Shown here: positions 1 through 10,713 of the stretch, piece by piece
Numbering within the stretch: the first letter of the stretch is position 1
Layout: every line of letters begins with the position of its first letter
Source: Ypsolopha sequella
Lineage: Eukaryota; Arthropoda; Insecta; Lepidoptera; Ypsolophidae
Length of the DNA stretch: 64,000 nucleotides
Reading direction: 5' to 3'
Assembly: GCA_934047225.1 (NCBI GenBank)
Contig: OW204005.1
Span: 20,096,396-20,160,395 of the forward strand
The notes under the pieces: generated by a model
What the model was told of the DNA's origin: nothing
Database searches by the model: none
The model's input: only the letters and a program-made list of their open reading frames with translations
Translations under genes and position numbers: made by a program

Positions 1-1559
1 GATAATTTATTAGGAGTTTGTTTATCAGGCGCTCGAGAATTTGGGACAGAATAAGAAGTATAGATATCGGCCTATAATTATTAATGAACAATTTGTCCGC
101 ACTTTTATGTATAGACACAATACTTGACCTTTTAAAAGCTATAATATTATTAAAATTCGCGTGAGCTGACATACTAAATTATTATTACATACGGCTTGAA
201 CACTCACGTGTGATTGTTGTTGACTATATGCCAACCGTTTCACCGATACAATTTCGGCATTATCAAGGCGAGTGTCGTTCTTAGGACGACGACGCGGCGT
301 TCACCGTCGTTGTCAAACGGGCACTGGCAGCCGCCGATCGGCGAGCTTTTAACAGCTGTTGGAAATTTTCCTGACATTAGCGCCAAATTAGAGATATGTG
401 TAAGAAGGGGAGCTAGAATCTGTTTAATTACTGCAGTTGGTATATTGTCCCAACCCACTGAACCAAGAGCTTTCATGGAGTCTATAATATAATTTATTTC
501 AAGGGAGTCTGTAGGTAGTAAAGATAAGGAATTCACTGGAGTACGGTCAGTAGTAACCTGTAATGGATTGTCTTGAAGAGTTGTTGTGGATATACTCTCA
601 GCTAGATTCTTTCCTACGTTAACAAAAAACGAATTGGCTTTATCCACGGCTTCTTGAGCTGTGTTTTCGGAAGACAAAATTTCTGTAGCACTCTTATTTT
701 TAGGTTTGCGATTTGTTAATCTGGATATCCCCTGCCACGTTTTTTTCAGACTTGTGTTATTAGCTTTAGAAAGTTCATTACGTTCAAACTGCACTCTCAG
801 CTTTTTTATTAGTTTAGAACAAAAATTTCTATATCTCGTGTAGGTAATCTTTAACACAACATTATCAGGATCTCTTTTTGATTTTAAATGTAGATTTTCT
901 CTGTTTCGGACATAACATTCCAGGTGTCATCCAAGGATTTAGGACCACTTTATTTCTTGGTATTTTAACATATGTAGTATTATTGTTAACAATTTCAGAA
1001 ACAGAATTAACTAATTAGTCAGTAGCAAGTAATCTTGCGATTCCAAGATGATTTTAGTATCTAGTTTAGCAATTTCGTTATTAATAGCAGTAAAATTCAT
1101 TTTGGGACCAGGGTACATGGTTTCGGACGATTTAAGTCTATAGGGAGAGATAGAAGTACCGTGTCGTGATCGGTGACGGAGTTATTTATAACTAGAGTAG
1201 TAGTGTTAGTGGTGCTATTAACTAAGGTATGATCAAGACAGGCCTTGTACCTTCTCGGAAGGATGTGAGAGGGCCAGAACCCTAGTAAGTGAACAAGATT
1301 TAAGTAATCTGCAGAGTGTTCATTCACGGAGTCGATAGAAATGTCGATATTTAAATCACCAATAACAACCAGTTTTTCTTCTCTAAATTTAATTTTACAT
1401 TTTTCACCAAAATCCTATGTTCAATTTGTACGTAATCTTTGCTTGAAGGTTTTGAATTTAAACGTTCAACATTTATTCCACATGATTTTATCGAATGACC
1501 ATCCGCGAGCCCATTATGATCAACTGCAATATTGTTAAGACTATTTTCAGAGATATTTA
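1..1559 (-). mobile_element. LINE (CR1/jockey-type) fragment: endonuclease C-terminus, linker and start of RT
   Basis: Non-LTR retrotransposon remnant read right to left and cut by the left window edge. The frame at 1097-1390 has an apurinic-endonuclease-like end, with GDLNID upstream and then a TDHD motif followed by a beta-strand (SVTDHDTVLL), as in LINE EN domains. The frame at 240-857 is the linker between EN and RT, with residues like NRKPKNKSATEI and later GWDNIPTAVIK. At 20-120 the - strand reads into an early RT motif (RPISIL..LERLINKL). Stops and frameshifts separate these blocks, so it is a dead copy. Its 5' side ends at about 1560, exactly where the tail of the next LINE copy begins. 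The clade is inferred from motif style only. Confidence 0.75.
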
Positions 1560-3770
1560 GAATAGAATAGAATAGAATATAATTTATTTCGCAAGAAGGG
1601 AGTACAGTACAAGTTACAAGAATTTAAGCTTAAAATCTAAGTTACACGTAAAGTACTAATAACAAATGTACGCTGTTATCCTAGATAGGATTTTACGCCT
1701 GTAGAAAGGAATAACAGCCCCGTTTCCTTGGAGGACAGAATGGGGTAAAACACATAAGTACTTAGTTAATAGGCTTAACAACATTAACTAGTTATAGGTA
1801 AAAGAGAGAGAAAAAGCTATGTAAATAAAGGTATAATAAGGGATGAGCAAAGTTTATTTTTGCATTGATAACGAGGTAATCCGTAAATGGGTAGGTGTAA
1901 GTTTATTTTGTTATACAGGGGTGGCCCAAGATAAAAGAGAAATCTTTTGGCAAACTCAGTTTTAGGTTTAGGAACAGAACAAATACGATCTTTACGGCGT
2001 TTTGCTAACTGTTTGTAAGGTGTTATTTGATGTTTGTGCAGAATAGTTTGAACTATGAATAGTTGTCTTATATTGAGAACTTTAACGTGATTGTATAATT
2101 GTGTTGTTGGGAAACGGATAGGACTAAAAGTAGCAATTTTTAAAATAGCACGTTGTGCAGTCTCAAGGGATTTTAATGTTGTTTAAGCTGCACCGCCCCA
2201 AGATGTGATGCAGTAACATAAAATAAACTGACACGAGGCAAAGTAAATAGTGCGAATGACGGATGGCTTTGCAACATGTCTGATGTTTTTAGAGACAAAG
2301 ATAAGTTTGCGTACGCGACTTGTAAGGAGGTTAATATAGGGCTTAAAATTTAAGTGCTTATCTAAAATAATACCTACGTATTTTATAGAATCAGCAGGTG
2401 AGATGGATGGACAATTACAATTAGGTGAAGGTGGGTTAGAGCAAGAGTGTGCAAGGAGAGAAAAAGGAGAAGTAGGTTGTGAACTTGAACTAATAGAAAA
2501 GGTGATAAACTTAGTTTTAGAAGTATTGAGCGTTAAGTATTTTGAAAGAAACCAGTCAAATATTGTATAAAACCTTGTTGAGCTTTTTTCTGAAGGCCTG
2601 GCCAGGACGTCGATGAAAAAGTAACTGCCGTGTCATCAGCAAACGAAATTATTTTACCTGAAGGTGTAATAAGGTTACAAACCTCATTTATGAAGACCAA
2701 AAACAGCGTAGATCCCAAGATACTGCCTTGTGGTACACCATATATCGTTTGAAGTTCACTGCTTAAATTGTTAGCTATTTTAACCCTTTGTGATCATCCT
2801 GTGAGATAACTTCGAAAAAGATCGAGTTGGAGACCTCTTATGCCTATTTTTTCCAATTTTAGTAATAGAAGGGGGATTGGTACGGTATCGAACGCCTTAG
2901 AAATGTCAAGAAATATAGTGAGTACCTTTTGATTATTGTTGATGTTAGTAACAATGTGATTCACGACTTCATGCACTGCATCATTTGTCGATCTGTTTTT
3001 TCTAAAGCCGGATTGGTTAGGGGACAAGAGGTTGTTACTTCCGAGATACCCAATTGTCAAAATGTTATCAAGTAACGACTGTTATTGATTACGAATGTAC
3101 GTTACTTCATTTATGATTTGTCTAAAATTATAGCACTTAAGTAAGACTATCAACTCTTTAAGGTTTTTATTTTTGTCGTGAGCATCTATGTTAAAGTCAC
3201 CCAATATGACACATTTTTTATTAAAGAAGTGCTGTTATAGATTTTACAATTTTACAAGAAAAGTTACGAAATTTATATCAGCTTGATTTCTGTAGCAACT
3301 GCATACATAAATATTACTATCCATATCCTTAATTCCACGAACCTCGAAACATTTAATTTAATACAGAGATTTACATATTAGCAATCCTTCAAAGTTCCTG
3401 TCTTTGAGTCCCAATATTAGAGTTCCTCCTCTTTTTTTAGGAGGTCTTGCGTTATACGTTAACAGATTATAGTTTGTGAAGTTAATCAACGGAGCGGAAA
3501 ATTCATTAAGAAAATGTTCACTGATGCGTACAAAATCTGGCAAATTATTTAATTCCTCCAAATAAATTTCTAGCTCAACCTTTTTATTAGTGATGCCACA
3601 GACATTTTGATGGAAAACATTAAGATTAACGTATGAATTTTCCATCACACTTTGTACAGACTTACTGCCCACTTGGATTACGGAACCTAAATCATTCTGA
3701 CTGTCGTACTGATCGCACACATCGCTCACGAAAAAAAACATCCTCAGCACGATTATCACCAATAATTACT
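1560..3770 (-). mobile_element. LINE (CR1/jockey-type) copy with internal deletion and (ATTCT)n-like tail
   Basis: Second LINE copy in the same orientation. The 3358-3762 frame holds the EN N-terminus (NLNVFHQNVCGI). The - strand then continues through GDFNIDAHDKN at about 3190. At about 3060 it jumps directly into RT (SPNQSGFRKNRST, then FLDISKAFDTV), and 2533-2718 carries the catalytic FADD box (IISFADDTAVTF). The EN C-terminus and linker are missing between the EN and RT blocks, so an internal deletion is inferred. The region 1590-2530 is 3' end and untranslated sequence. The copy ends in a short repeated AGAAT tract (1557-1583 on +), as in LINEs that end in a microsatellite rather than poly-A. 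Several stops make it non-functional. Confidence 0.78.
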
Positions 3771-3901
3771 GTACCATCTGTTTGTGTGCCCACAAAAAAT
3801 ATGGTTTGCGGGATTTACATCGACAATTTTTATATCACTTTGTCGTGCCCATCTGACAGTGCTTTTTGTAGTTCATAAAATGTTGCATACAAGTAATCCC
3901 A

Positions 3902-4340
3902 TCCCACTTCCCACTAATATTATAAATGCGAAAGTTTGGATGGATGTATGGATGTTTGTTACTCCTTCACGCTGTAACTACCGAACCGATTGGTCTGAAA
4001 ATTTGCACAAATGTAGTTCTGGACCTGGAATAGCACATAGGCTACTTTTTATCCCATAAATCAGTTCCCATGGGATGGCAATGGGGTGTCAAATTTCTTT
4101 AGAAAAGTGATGTTTTGCTCATTCACGCCCCGTACCTACCGATTGGGCTGAAACTTGGCACAAATGTAGTTCTAGACCTGAAATAGGACATAGGCTACTT
4201 TTTATCCCATATACGCTGTGTGCGAAGTGGGTGATGGGAGACACTAAAACGATCCGAGCGCTCAACGCGGCGAAAAAGGTAACTATCGGTGGACGGACGG
4301 TAAATTGTCACTGTCTGTAAAATTTGTGTACAAATAATTG
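3902..4340 (+). mobile_element. Helitron 5'-end sequence with an internal duplication
   Basis: The block begins TCCCACTTCCCACTAATATT and runs into ATAAATGCGAAAGTTTGG. This matches the common 5' terminus of lepidopteran Helitrons (recognition from memory). A block with CCGATTGG...TGCACAAATGTAGTTCT...CATAGGCTACTTTTTATCCCATA occurs twice (about 3979-4060 and 4136-4213), so the left end carries an internal tandem duplication with about 157-bp spacing. Part of the same sequence recurs at 7969-8018. No Rep/helicase coding is visible, so this is a non-autonomous copy. A matching 3' end lies at 10013, but whether the two belong to one insertion is unclear. Confidence 0.65.
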
Positions 4341-4804
4341 ATGATAAAAGTGGAAAAGAAATAACAATAATCATGCCACCTTTTTTGAAGAATAAAATAG
4401 AATTTTATCTTATCTTATATCTTATATCTTATAACCCTTGAAAGTTTATCAAATATTAAATAAAATTCCTGAAAACTTGTTCGGCTTATTGATGATATTT
4501 TACATATTTGCTGTGTATTAGTAAACCTGCAGCCCCCATATTTGCAAAGAAAGAAAGAAGTGCATGATTTTTATTGTTTGATTCAGGATTGATAAATAAT
4601 GTATGCAGGTACTTTGAAAAATTAATCAATGTAAATTTTTATGTAGGTTAGTTTATTTTTATTTAAAATTATTACATAAATTCCAAAGGCCTAATTTGGT
4701 AATCTAATTACTAAAATATATATTTCATTAAATCACATTCAGAATAATTGACTCTTCAGTAAAAATATTGTTTGCTTCCTACTTATTATTATTATTTCTT
4801 ACAT
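4341..4804. other. No gene; AT-rich, with a TTATCT-type tail
   Basis: The only structure seen is the run of TTATCTTATATCTT repeats at 4400-4432, which looks like a retroposon tail. The rest shows no coding or repeat structure that I can recognise. Confidence 0.4.
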
Positions 4805-5139
4805 TTATATTTTGCAAACTAAACTTTGAACAATGTCGGTCACGGATGCTTCACTATCTTCAGTATTGCAGCTTAAAGTAGCAGCTTCTATAATACACTT
4901 TAAAGCTGACTCTCCCTCCATCTCCGCAAGATTGAAAGGTACAGACTCATACCTTTTTTTTGCCTTGGGGTTGTAGCATTGCAAATTTTGTAGGTGCGGT
5001 TATCACAAAAGTTACGCGTCGTAGTTTTGCTTGATGGTAAATTGCGGTTTATTCTCTTTTCTTGACATGAAGTTGCTCGCTTGTCTGTTTCGATTTCCGA
5101 GGTTTTTTCTCGGTCATTTGTCGGCCGGGTCTTTTGCTG
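4805..5139 (-). pseudogene. Protein-coding remnant of unknown family, one frameshift
   Basis: On the - strand, about 110 codons read as plausible protein if one changes frame within a run of eight A at 4953-4960. Upstream of it the text is basic and polar (NFCDNRTYKICNA), downstream it is acidic (KKRYESVPFNLAEMEGESAL...) and ends in a stop at 4805-4807. The composition looks like a real C-terminus rather than random sequence, and similar C-termini occur in uncharacterised repeat-borne proteins. No splice site is convincing at its 5' edge. It could equally be a decayed transposon protein. No function is claimed. Confidence 0.35.
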
Positions 5140-5427
5140 TCAACCCGTGTTGAGTGTATCTTCATTTTTTTATATATAATGACGGATGTGCCAACAGGAG
5201 TTGTGTCTTTAATAAAATAGGTGGGTTTCGTGTTAAATTTGGTTAATTATTCTTGTGTGGAATAGTTCTATAATATTGTTTTGTATTTCAGGAAAATATT
5301 TACATTCTTCGGATGGTTTAAAAAGGAATTTTTTCGCCGGGTTGGTGGGAGATCTGACTATTGTCAGATCATGGTATGTATTGCTTTCTTTGTATTTTGA
5401 GTCACCGGAATTTTGTTCTTATCGTTC

Positions 5428-5925
5428 TGTTCACGCTACCAGCGTGACGTTCGCGCATGTGCATGACTAATGTTCGCGGCGCAGCGCTGGCGCCACCTGG
5501 CGACACAATGGACTCGCGCGCTGGCGCCAACCCGCGGTTCACTCACTCTCTTCGGCTCGAGACGCCTCCGGAGGCGCACGTTTGCGCGCTCGCGCGGCCG
5601 GACTGTTTCGCCGCAACCGTCGACCGAACAATACATGTGTGCATACATTCGCGCTGCCAGCACAAATAATATTGCGGACCCATTATTTAGATTGTGAAAG
5701 TGTAGTGTTCACGTTACCAAGAACCAAGACATCCAGCTCATCACTGCCCAAGACGCCAGCTTCATCAGCACAACGAGAGGAGACGACACGCGACACGCGT
5801 TTGCCGGCCCAGCGAAACATTCCAACCAGGTCAGTGCACCCACATTGTTTCCCACAATCTTTTCTTCTCCCGTGTCATATCCTCAAATCTCATCAGCCCT
5901 GCAGTTCTGTAACCCCGCGGTTACA
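5428..5925 (+). mobile_element. Solo LTR of a BEL/Pao-type element, with 5-bp target-site duplication
   Basis: The 498-bp block starts TGTTCACGCTACCAGCGTGACG and ends CTGTAACCCCGCGGTTACA. It is flanked by the perfect direct repeat CGTTC (5423-5427 and 5926-5930). Start, end and several interior blocks (GCAGCGCTGGCGCCA; CAAGACATCC/CTGCCCAAG; CGCCGGCCCA; CCTCAAATC.CATCAGC) match the 433-bp LTRs of the complete BEL/Pao element at 16786-24684, but with many differences, so it is a related older subfamily. No internal sequence remains, which is what LTR-LTR recombination leaves. It is GC-rich compared with its surroundings. Confidence 0.85.
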
Positions 5926-5975
5926 CGTTCTGTGTAGTAAAGGTTTTAATATGTTGTTTTTTCTGCTAATTCCAG

Positions 5976-6046
5976 GGTTTTCAAGTTTTTCAAGTTCAAG
6001 TTTGAAGTTCAAGTTTTCAAGTTTCAAGTTTTCAAGTTCGAGTTTT
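5976..6046. repeat. Short CAAGTT-based tandem repeat
   Basis: About 70 bp made of variants of TTCAAGTTTT/CAAGTTCAAG in tandem. It lies 50 bp downstream of the solo LTR's duplicated target site and has no coding meaning. Confidence 0.6.
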
Positions 6047-7171
6047 GCTGTATTGCCTCGTTGGTGATTTTATCCAGCTGGCAGGGAAATGACCGCCACG
6101 TGGTGTACGCAGTCAAGCAGTTCCTTTGTCTGCGAGGACGGAGATCGTTGACCTTGAAAGGGGGCAGCGGTCGGCGTGCTATTTCCTGTTGAGAATATTG
6201 GAGAATTCAAGTATGTGTTGGAATTTTTTTATTTTTAACCTCACACAATAAGGGTACCTAGGACGGTATGTTTTCAGGACACTTAGTTATGTGTCTTATT
6301 ATTAACCAAGTGTAAATTCTTCTTCCTGTTTCACTGAATAACTCAAACTGTAAAATTTAATGTTCCGTAATATTTTTTCCTGGTAGAACTAAATGGTGTA
6401 CCAGACGATTTAGTTTAAAGAGTATGATCGACAAATAGGTATTATGTAGTTGGATCCACGGCTCCCCTGAGCTAGATTTTATTTTGGAAATTATTTCCCT
6501 TGTTTGTTTACAAGTTTTGTTACTCTTAAAGTTTTTTTTTTAATGTAATTTCACAAGATTCCATGTAATCTAGTTACCTGTGGTTAAGGCGGTAACTAAC
6601 CCATCTAGTTATCACTTAAATGTTTTATTTATGTCTTGGCAATACTAATTCCAATGTAATATTACTACCTGATGTTAAGGCGGTACCTGACACAACTATT
6701 TAAAGGTACTTAAGGTTTTAGTAATGTCTTGGCAGGATATATGCCAAATGAAGGTCTTGGCCAAAAGTTTGTAACTAAGTATAATTTTTCCGTAACACCT
6801 TTGACTTGTGAAATTAAACTTTTTTTGATAAAATTAAATACACTTAATTGTAAAGTACCTCGAAGTTTTCTTCAGAACCTTTTACCAACTATTAGGTTAC
6901 AATTAGGTCACTTTTTAATTTTATCTTGCCAGTAGCATGACTGGTGGAAAGACCGGGTACCTGCCGGTAGTGCTATCTGACAGGGTACATTTCTTCAAAG
7001 TATTTTCTTTTGGCGTACTTTTCTTTTGCAAATTGTCGGGCACTCTGTCTACCCCATTGTTGTTCTTGACTCGTTTTTGTAAAACTTTCTTCATGGTTGG
7101 CATAGTACAACACTGCCGCAATATATTTACATCTTCCACTTTTATTGTAAACACAATCGCATCTTAAAACT
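6047..7171. other. No gene; local direct repeat
   Basis: Non-coding. A motif with TTAAGGCGGTA.CTRAC occurs at about 6584-6600 and again at 6675-6692, each followed by a stretch ending TATTT...TGTCTTGGCA, so about 90-bp units are duplicated. The short open frames at 6921-7167 overlap on both strands and look like chance. Confidence 0.35.
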
Positions 7172-7333
7172 AATTTAACCCGACCGATTTCGGTTTTACA
7201 CCATCATCAAGGGTTTAAATAAGCTACTTTGGAAGTAATTCCATGCAATTAATAACTTCCACGGAATAACTTTCAAATTAGCTCATCTAAACTATTGATG
7301 ATGGTGTAAAACCGAAACTGGTCGGGTTAAATC
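7172..7333. mobile_element. Small inverted-repeat element (MITE-like)
   Basis: The left arm AATTTAACCCGACCGATTTC continues into GGTTTTACACCATCATCAA (7172-7212). It is mirrored by the right arm at 7292-7332 (TTGATGATGGTGTAAAACCG ... GTCGGGTTAAAT). The loop has a second inverted element (AAGTAATTCCATGCAATTAA / TTCCACGGAATAACTTT). The right arm plus the following 100 bp recurs in inverted orientation at 51318-51480. Confidence 0.6.
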
Positions 7334-8096
7334 AGTTTTTAACTGTGGAACGAGTGCAAGTGCAACTTATCATCATCATGTTTTTATCCAAGTTTCACCA
7401 AGTGCCGACAATCGCAAGTATTAATCATACAATCACATTTGGCGTTGGTTACAAAGCGCGTGGAATCAATCTGTTAGTAAATTAAATCGTATTAAGAAAC
7501 TTTATCAATTACCAAACATTACGCGCGTTTCAAGTTTACAAAAAAATCTGCAAAGATGTTTTATATGGAGTCGAAGTCACCGTACCCTGGCGAATCACAT
7601 TTGCTTTAATGGTGTGGTTCATACTTTCGACTCGTACTTCTTCCACATCCTGGACCCATACATGTTGAGCAGGAACCAATTTTTTAGCCTTTATTTAAGT
7701 CTGAGGCTGAAAAGCGATGTCGTGTGACACCTTGAAAACCTGTTTTAATACATTAAAAGGCTCATTTTTAACTGATTAACAAATTCACTGATTTATTAAT
7801 AACCACCGAAAATTAATAAATATCACGTTTTAAAAAAAGATAACGTTAAATAATATTAAAGTTATTTGTTTGTTTACTTACGTTACCTAGAGACATTGCA
7901 GCTTTGTCAAAAGTCCGTCTTAGTTGCCACCGCTAGTTGGCGCTTCGTCGCGCACACAGCCTATATCAGTTCCCATGGGATGGCAATGGGGTGACAAATT
8001 TCTTTAGAAAAGTGAAGTGTTTTACACAAGCTCAAGCACAAGCTCCTTTAAATTTGCACAAGCGCAAAGTACAAAAAAATGGTACCAAATAAAAAG

Positions 8097-8835
8097 AAAA
8101 ACGGTCAAGTGCGAGTCAGACTCGCAAGTCGTCCGTAATTCGACAGTTTTGCGAATAGAAAATTTAATTTTGATATTTTTGGAACTTTAACGGTGAGATT
8201 CCGTTGTTCATCCATCCGTATGTCACAGCCTCATAACTTTAGCACTGTTAAAGACAAAGACTTAGAATTTTGCACAAAAGAGGAAAAAAAAAATTATTCC
8301 TAAAACCACAATATGGGTATCAAATTATAATTATTAAGGAGCTGATTATAAAATTATATAATTTGGCTATATTAACTTGCACCTTTTTCAAGAAATCGTC
8401 GAAATACCACAAAAAAAATGTATGTACCCACCCCGATTATAGGTCATAACTGGCCAATTACAGGATAATTATAGCGTTTTTTTTTTAATACAAATGAAAA
8501 ATAAAAATAAAGTTAAATAAATTTATACATATTTTTTTAATACAATATAGGTATTAAAAAGTCGATTGTAAAAATATATAGTTTTGATAATTTACTTGCA
8601 TCTATTTCGATAAATCCTCAGAAAACCACAAAAAATGTATGTCCCTTCCCTTATCTCCAAAACTGGTGAACCGAAAAATGTAAAAAAAAACACGGCAATA
8701 AGTGCTTACGTAAAGATTACAGAAAAAAAAATGAGAAATTCACGAAAAAAAAGACCAAATAAAATTTTCTGTTCCCAAAACTGTCGAATTACGAAACCTA
8801 GGTACGCGAGTCTGATTCGCACTTGACCGGTTTTT
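8097..8835. mobile_element. Non-autonomous element with about 29-bp terminal inverted repeats
   Basis: The left end AAAAACGGTCAAGTGCGAGT continues as CAGACTCGC. The right end at 8806-8835 is its inverse with two differences (GCGAGTCTGATTCGCACTTG then ACCGGTTTTT). The interior is AT-rich with two half-copies of a similar block (CTAAAACCACAATATGGGTAT and AATACAATATAGGTATTAAAAA) and no transposase. The superfamily is not determined, because no clear target duplication is visible. Confidence 0.65.
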
Positions 8836-9029
8836 CGTCAAATATAACAGGAATAATTAGCGTACTTACGGCTACAATCTACTACGCGGACTCAATGCGG
8901 AACTTATTGAAAATCATTTTTGAATTAGTAAACGTGCGACAACAAATTTTATAAGCAATCGTGCTTTTTCCGTTCAGAAACGCTGATACGCCTTCGACCT
9001 CGCCAAAGACACTTTATCTGGGGATAAAA

Positions 9030-9430
9030 TATCTAGCCATCCATCAGCCTGTGTTCGTTTACTGCTGGAAATAGGCCTTTCTAAAATTTTGCCACTCTTG
9101 GCGCTCCTCCGTCATGCTCATCCAGCCGCTACCCGCGAAGTCCGCCGGGCCAGCAGGCACGAGGTCGGTCTAGGCTACGCTTTGCTGCACGTGGTGTCCA
9201 TTCTAGGCCTTTTGGCTCCAACGGCAATCACGTCGGCGACAAATATGGGCCTACCCACTGCCACTTCAACTTACTGATTCGGCAGATTATGTCGATGACA
9301 TTCCGCAGTGCTTAAAGGCAAAAGTATTTAACTGATAAGTTATCTCTTACCAAGGGCTTGATCCACCGACTTAAGGTCGCTTAAGGAGCTATGGAGCGAG
9401 CTTTGCGTGGGATATCTCTAATGAATAAAA
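9030..9430 (-). pseudogene. Relic of a LINE C-terminal region
   Basis: On the - strand, 9290 to 9036 reads with residual similarity to the conserved LINE tail: ISKLKWQW.G, then RPRACW, then WMSMTEERQEWQNFRKAYFQ followed by a stop. The + strand at 9391-9430 reads MERALRGISLMNKIES. That phrase normally precedes the previous block on the same strand, so a small inversion lies between the two pieces. Both are heavily mutated. This is recognition by protein phrases only. Confidence 0.45.
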
Positions 9431-10434
9431 TCGAATCAAATAAAAGTAAAAAATAATTTCGTTCGGAAACGCGGCTCGGCCTACGGCCTGAACAAAACCA
9501 CTTTAGCAAAGGACATTTCAAAGAACAAAAAATAGTTTCGTTTGGAAAAGCGGCTCGGACTTCGGCCTCGCCAAAGACCACCAAAGATACTTTACAAATT
9601 ATGATGACATTTTTCAGGGTATTCGGAAAATCATTCCATAAGGACAAGAATATTTTTCGAAATACAGTTGCTTTGAAGTTATAGAGCTGAAATGTTGCTT
9701 CTGTTAATAGGGTTGGGTTTAAGGATTTAATATATTTAAGAAAAAAATATTGTGTTTCAAAGTGTTAACACACTAACCGAAGTTTAATTCAGAGAAAAAA
9801 ATTATAATTTCGTTCAGAATTGACCTAAATTTTCAATTATGAATTTACAAATTTTACCTGGGAATCAAATAAGTGATCGAGAAATTATTTCGTGAGGAAA
9901 CGTAGCTCGGCCTTCGGCCTCGTCAAAGCCTGAGAATCAAACAAGAGATCAAGAAATAATTTTAAACTACAAAAAACTAAATCCACGCGGGCGAAGCCGC
10001 GGGCAAAAGCTAGTGTGTAGTATTTCTCTCACTAACATTCTGCCAGCGTACATTTTATCAAAAAATTTGCTAGATTTTCCGCTAAATAATTCTACATACA
10101 TTGTGAGCTCGAAAAGTTAAAGAGACAAACTCTATTATTTTATCTACACCACTTACATTTAAGAACTCGTTGTGGGGTACATTCCTAAGTATAAAATTTG
10201 TATTACAGAATTCGTTTAAATACTAATAGAAATAGGATTGCAGTTTTGTGGGGTTGTCATCATTTGAACCGGTTAGGATCATTAAAAAGTCTGACCTAGT
10301 GAAATCCCTGCATGACAATGCGCAATTTGGCAAAATTTGGCCCGTTTGGCACCCTGCGGTACGGAACCCTAAAAAGTACCCCTAAAAAGTACTTGAAGTA
10401 CAGGTGATTGCACTATTAAAATCTTGTAAAATAC

Positions 10435-10499
10435 GTAACCTTGTCAAAGGTTACACTTTTCAACTCCTATATAAAATACGTAACCTTGTTAAAGATTAC
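10435..10499 (+). promoter_or_regulatory. P450 promoter: TATA box flanked by two everted repeats
   Basis: TATATAAAA (10468-10476) lies about 95-100 bp upstream of the P450 start codon, which places transcription start near 10500 and leaves a leader of about 70 nt. Two copies of a 20-bp motif flank it. GTAACCTTGTCAAAGGTTAC (10435-10454) is a perfect inverted repeat around 4 bp. GTAACCTTGTTAAAGATTAC (10480-10499) differs by two bases. The copies sit in a longer 45-bp tandem duplication (AAAATACGTAACCTTGT...). Read as half-sites they are TAACCT-N6-AGGTTA, an everted repeat with 6-bp spacing. Receptor binding is inference. Confidence 0.55.
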
Positions 10500-10571
10500 A
10501 CTTGCCGGTTTAATTTGTATACGTTCGGTTTGGTCTTTACATTAATAAAAATATATTGATCAAATATTAAG

Positions 10572-10713
10572 ATGCTGTTGGTGTTACTGTTGTGCTGCGT
10601 GTGCACATTGTGGTTTGTGCGAAAATGGCGTCTGGAACGATTGACTGCAAGAGTCCCTACACTGCCAGGCGAGCTACCGTTCATCGGACATACGCACCAT
10701 TTAATTAGAAACG
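10572..10713 (+). CDS. P450 exon 1: membrane anchor and hinge
   Basis: ATG in context AAGATG, then MLLVLLLCCVCTLWFVRKW as signal anchor and a Pro/Gly hinge. It ends in phase 1 before GTAATC. In the genomic frame it would run on to a stop at 10766, inside repeat sequence. Confidence 0.9.

Larger units (their letters stand above)
7960..10013 (+). mobile_element. Helitron 3' part ending in hairpin and CTAG
   Basis: This begins with sequence shared with the Helitron 5' end (TCAGTTCCCATGGGATGGCA at 7969-7988, also at 4063). It ends with a GC-rich hairpin (GCGGGCGAAGCCGCGGGC, 9988-10005) followed by AAAAGCTAG and host T at 10014. A 3' hairpin plus CTRR with a following T is the classical Helitron end. 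The stretch contains a TIR element (8097-8835), LINE relics (9030-9430) and repeated phrases such as CGGCTCGGCCTTCGGCCTCG (9470-9570 and 9906-9925). There is no Rep/helicase coding. It may be one interrupted insertion together with 3902-4340 or a separate copy. Confidence 0.6.
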
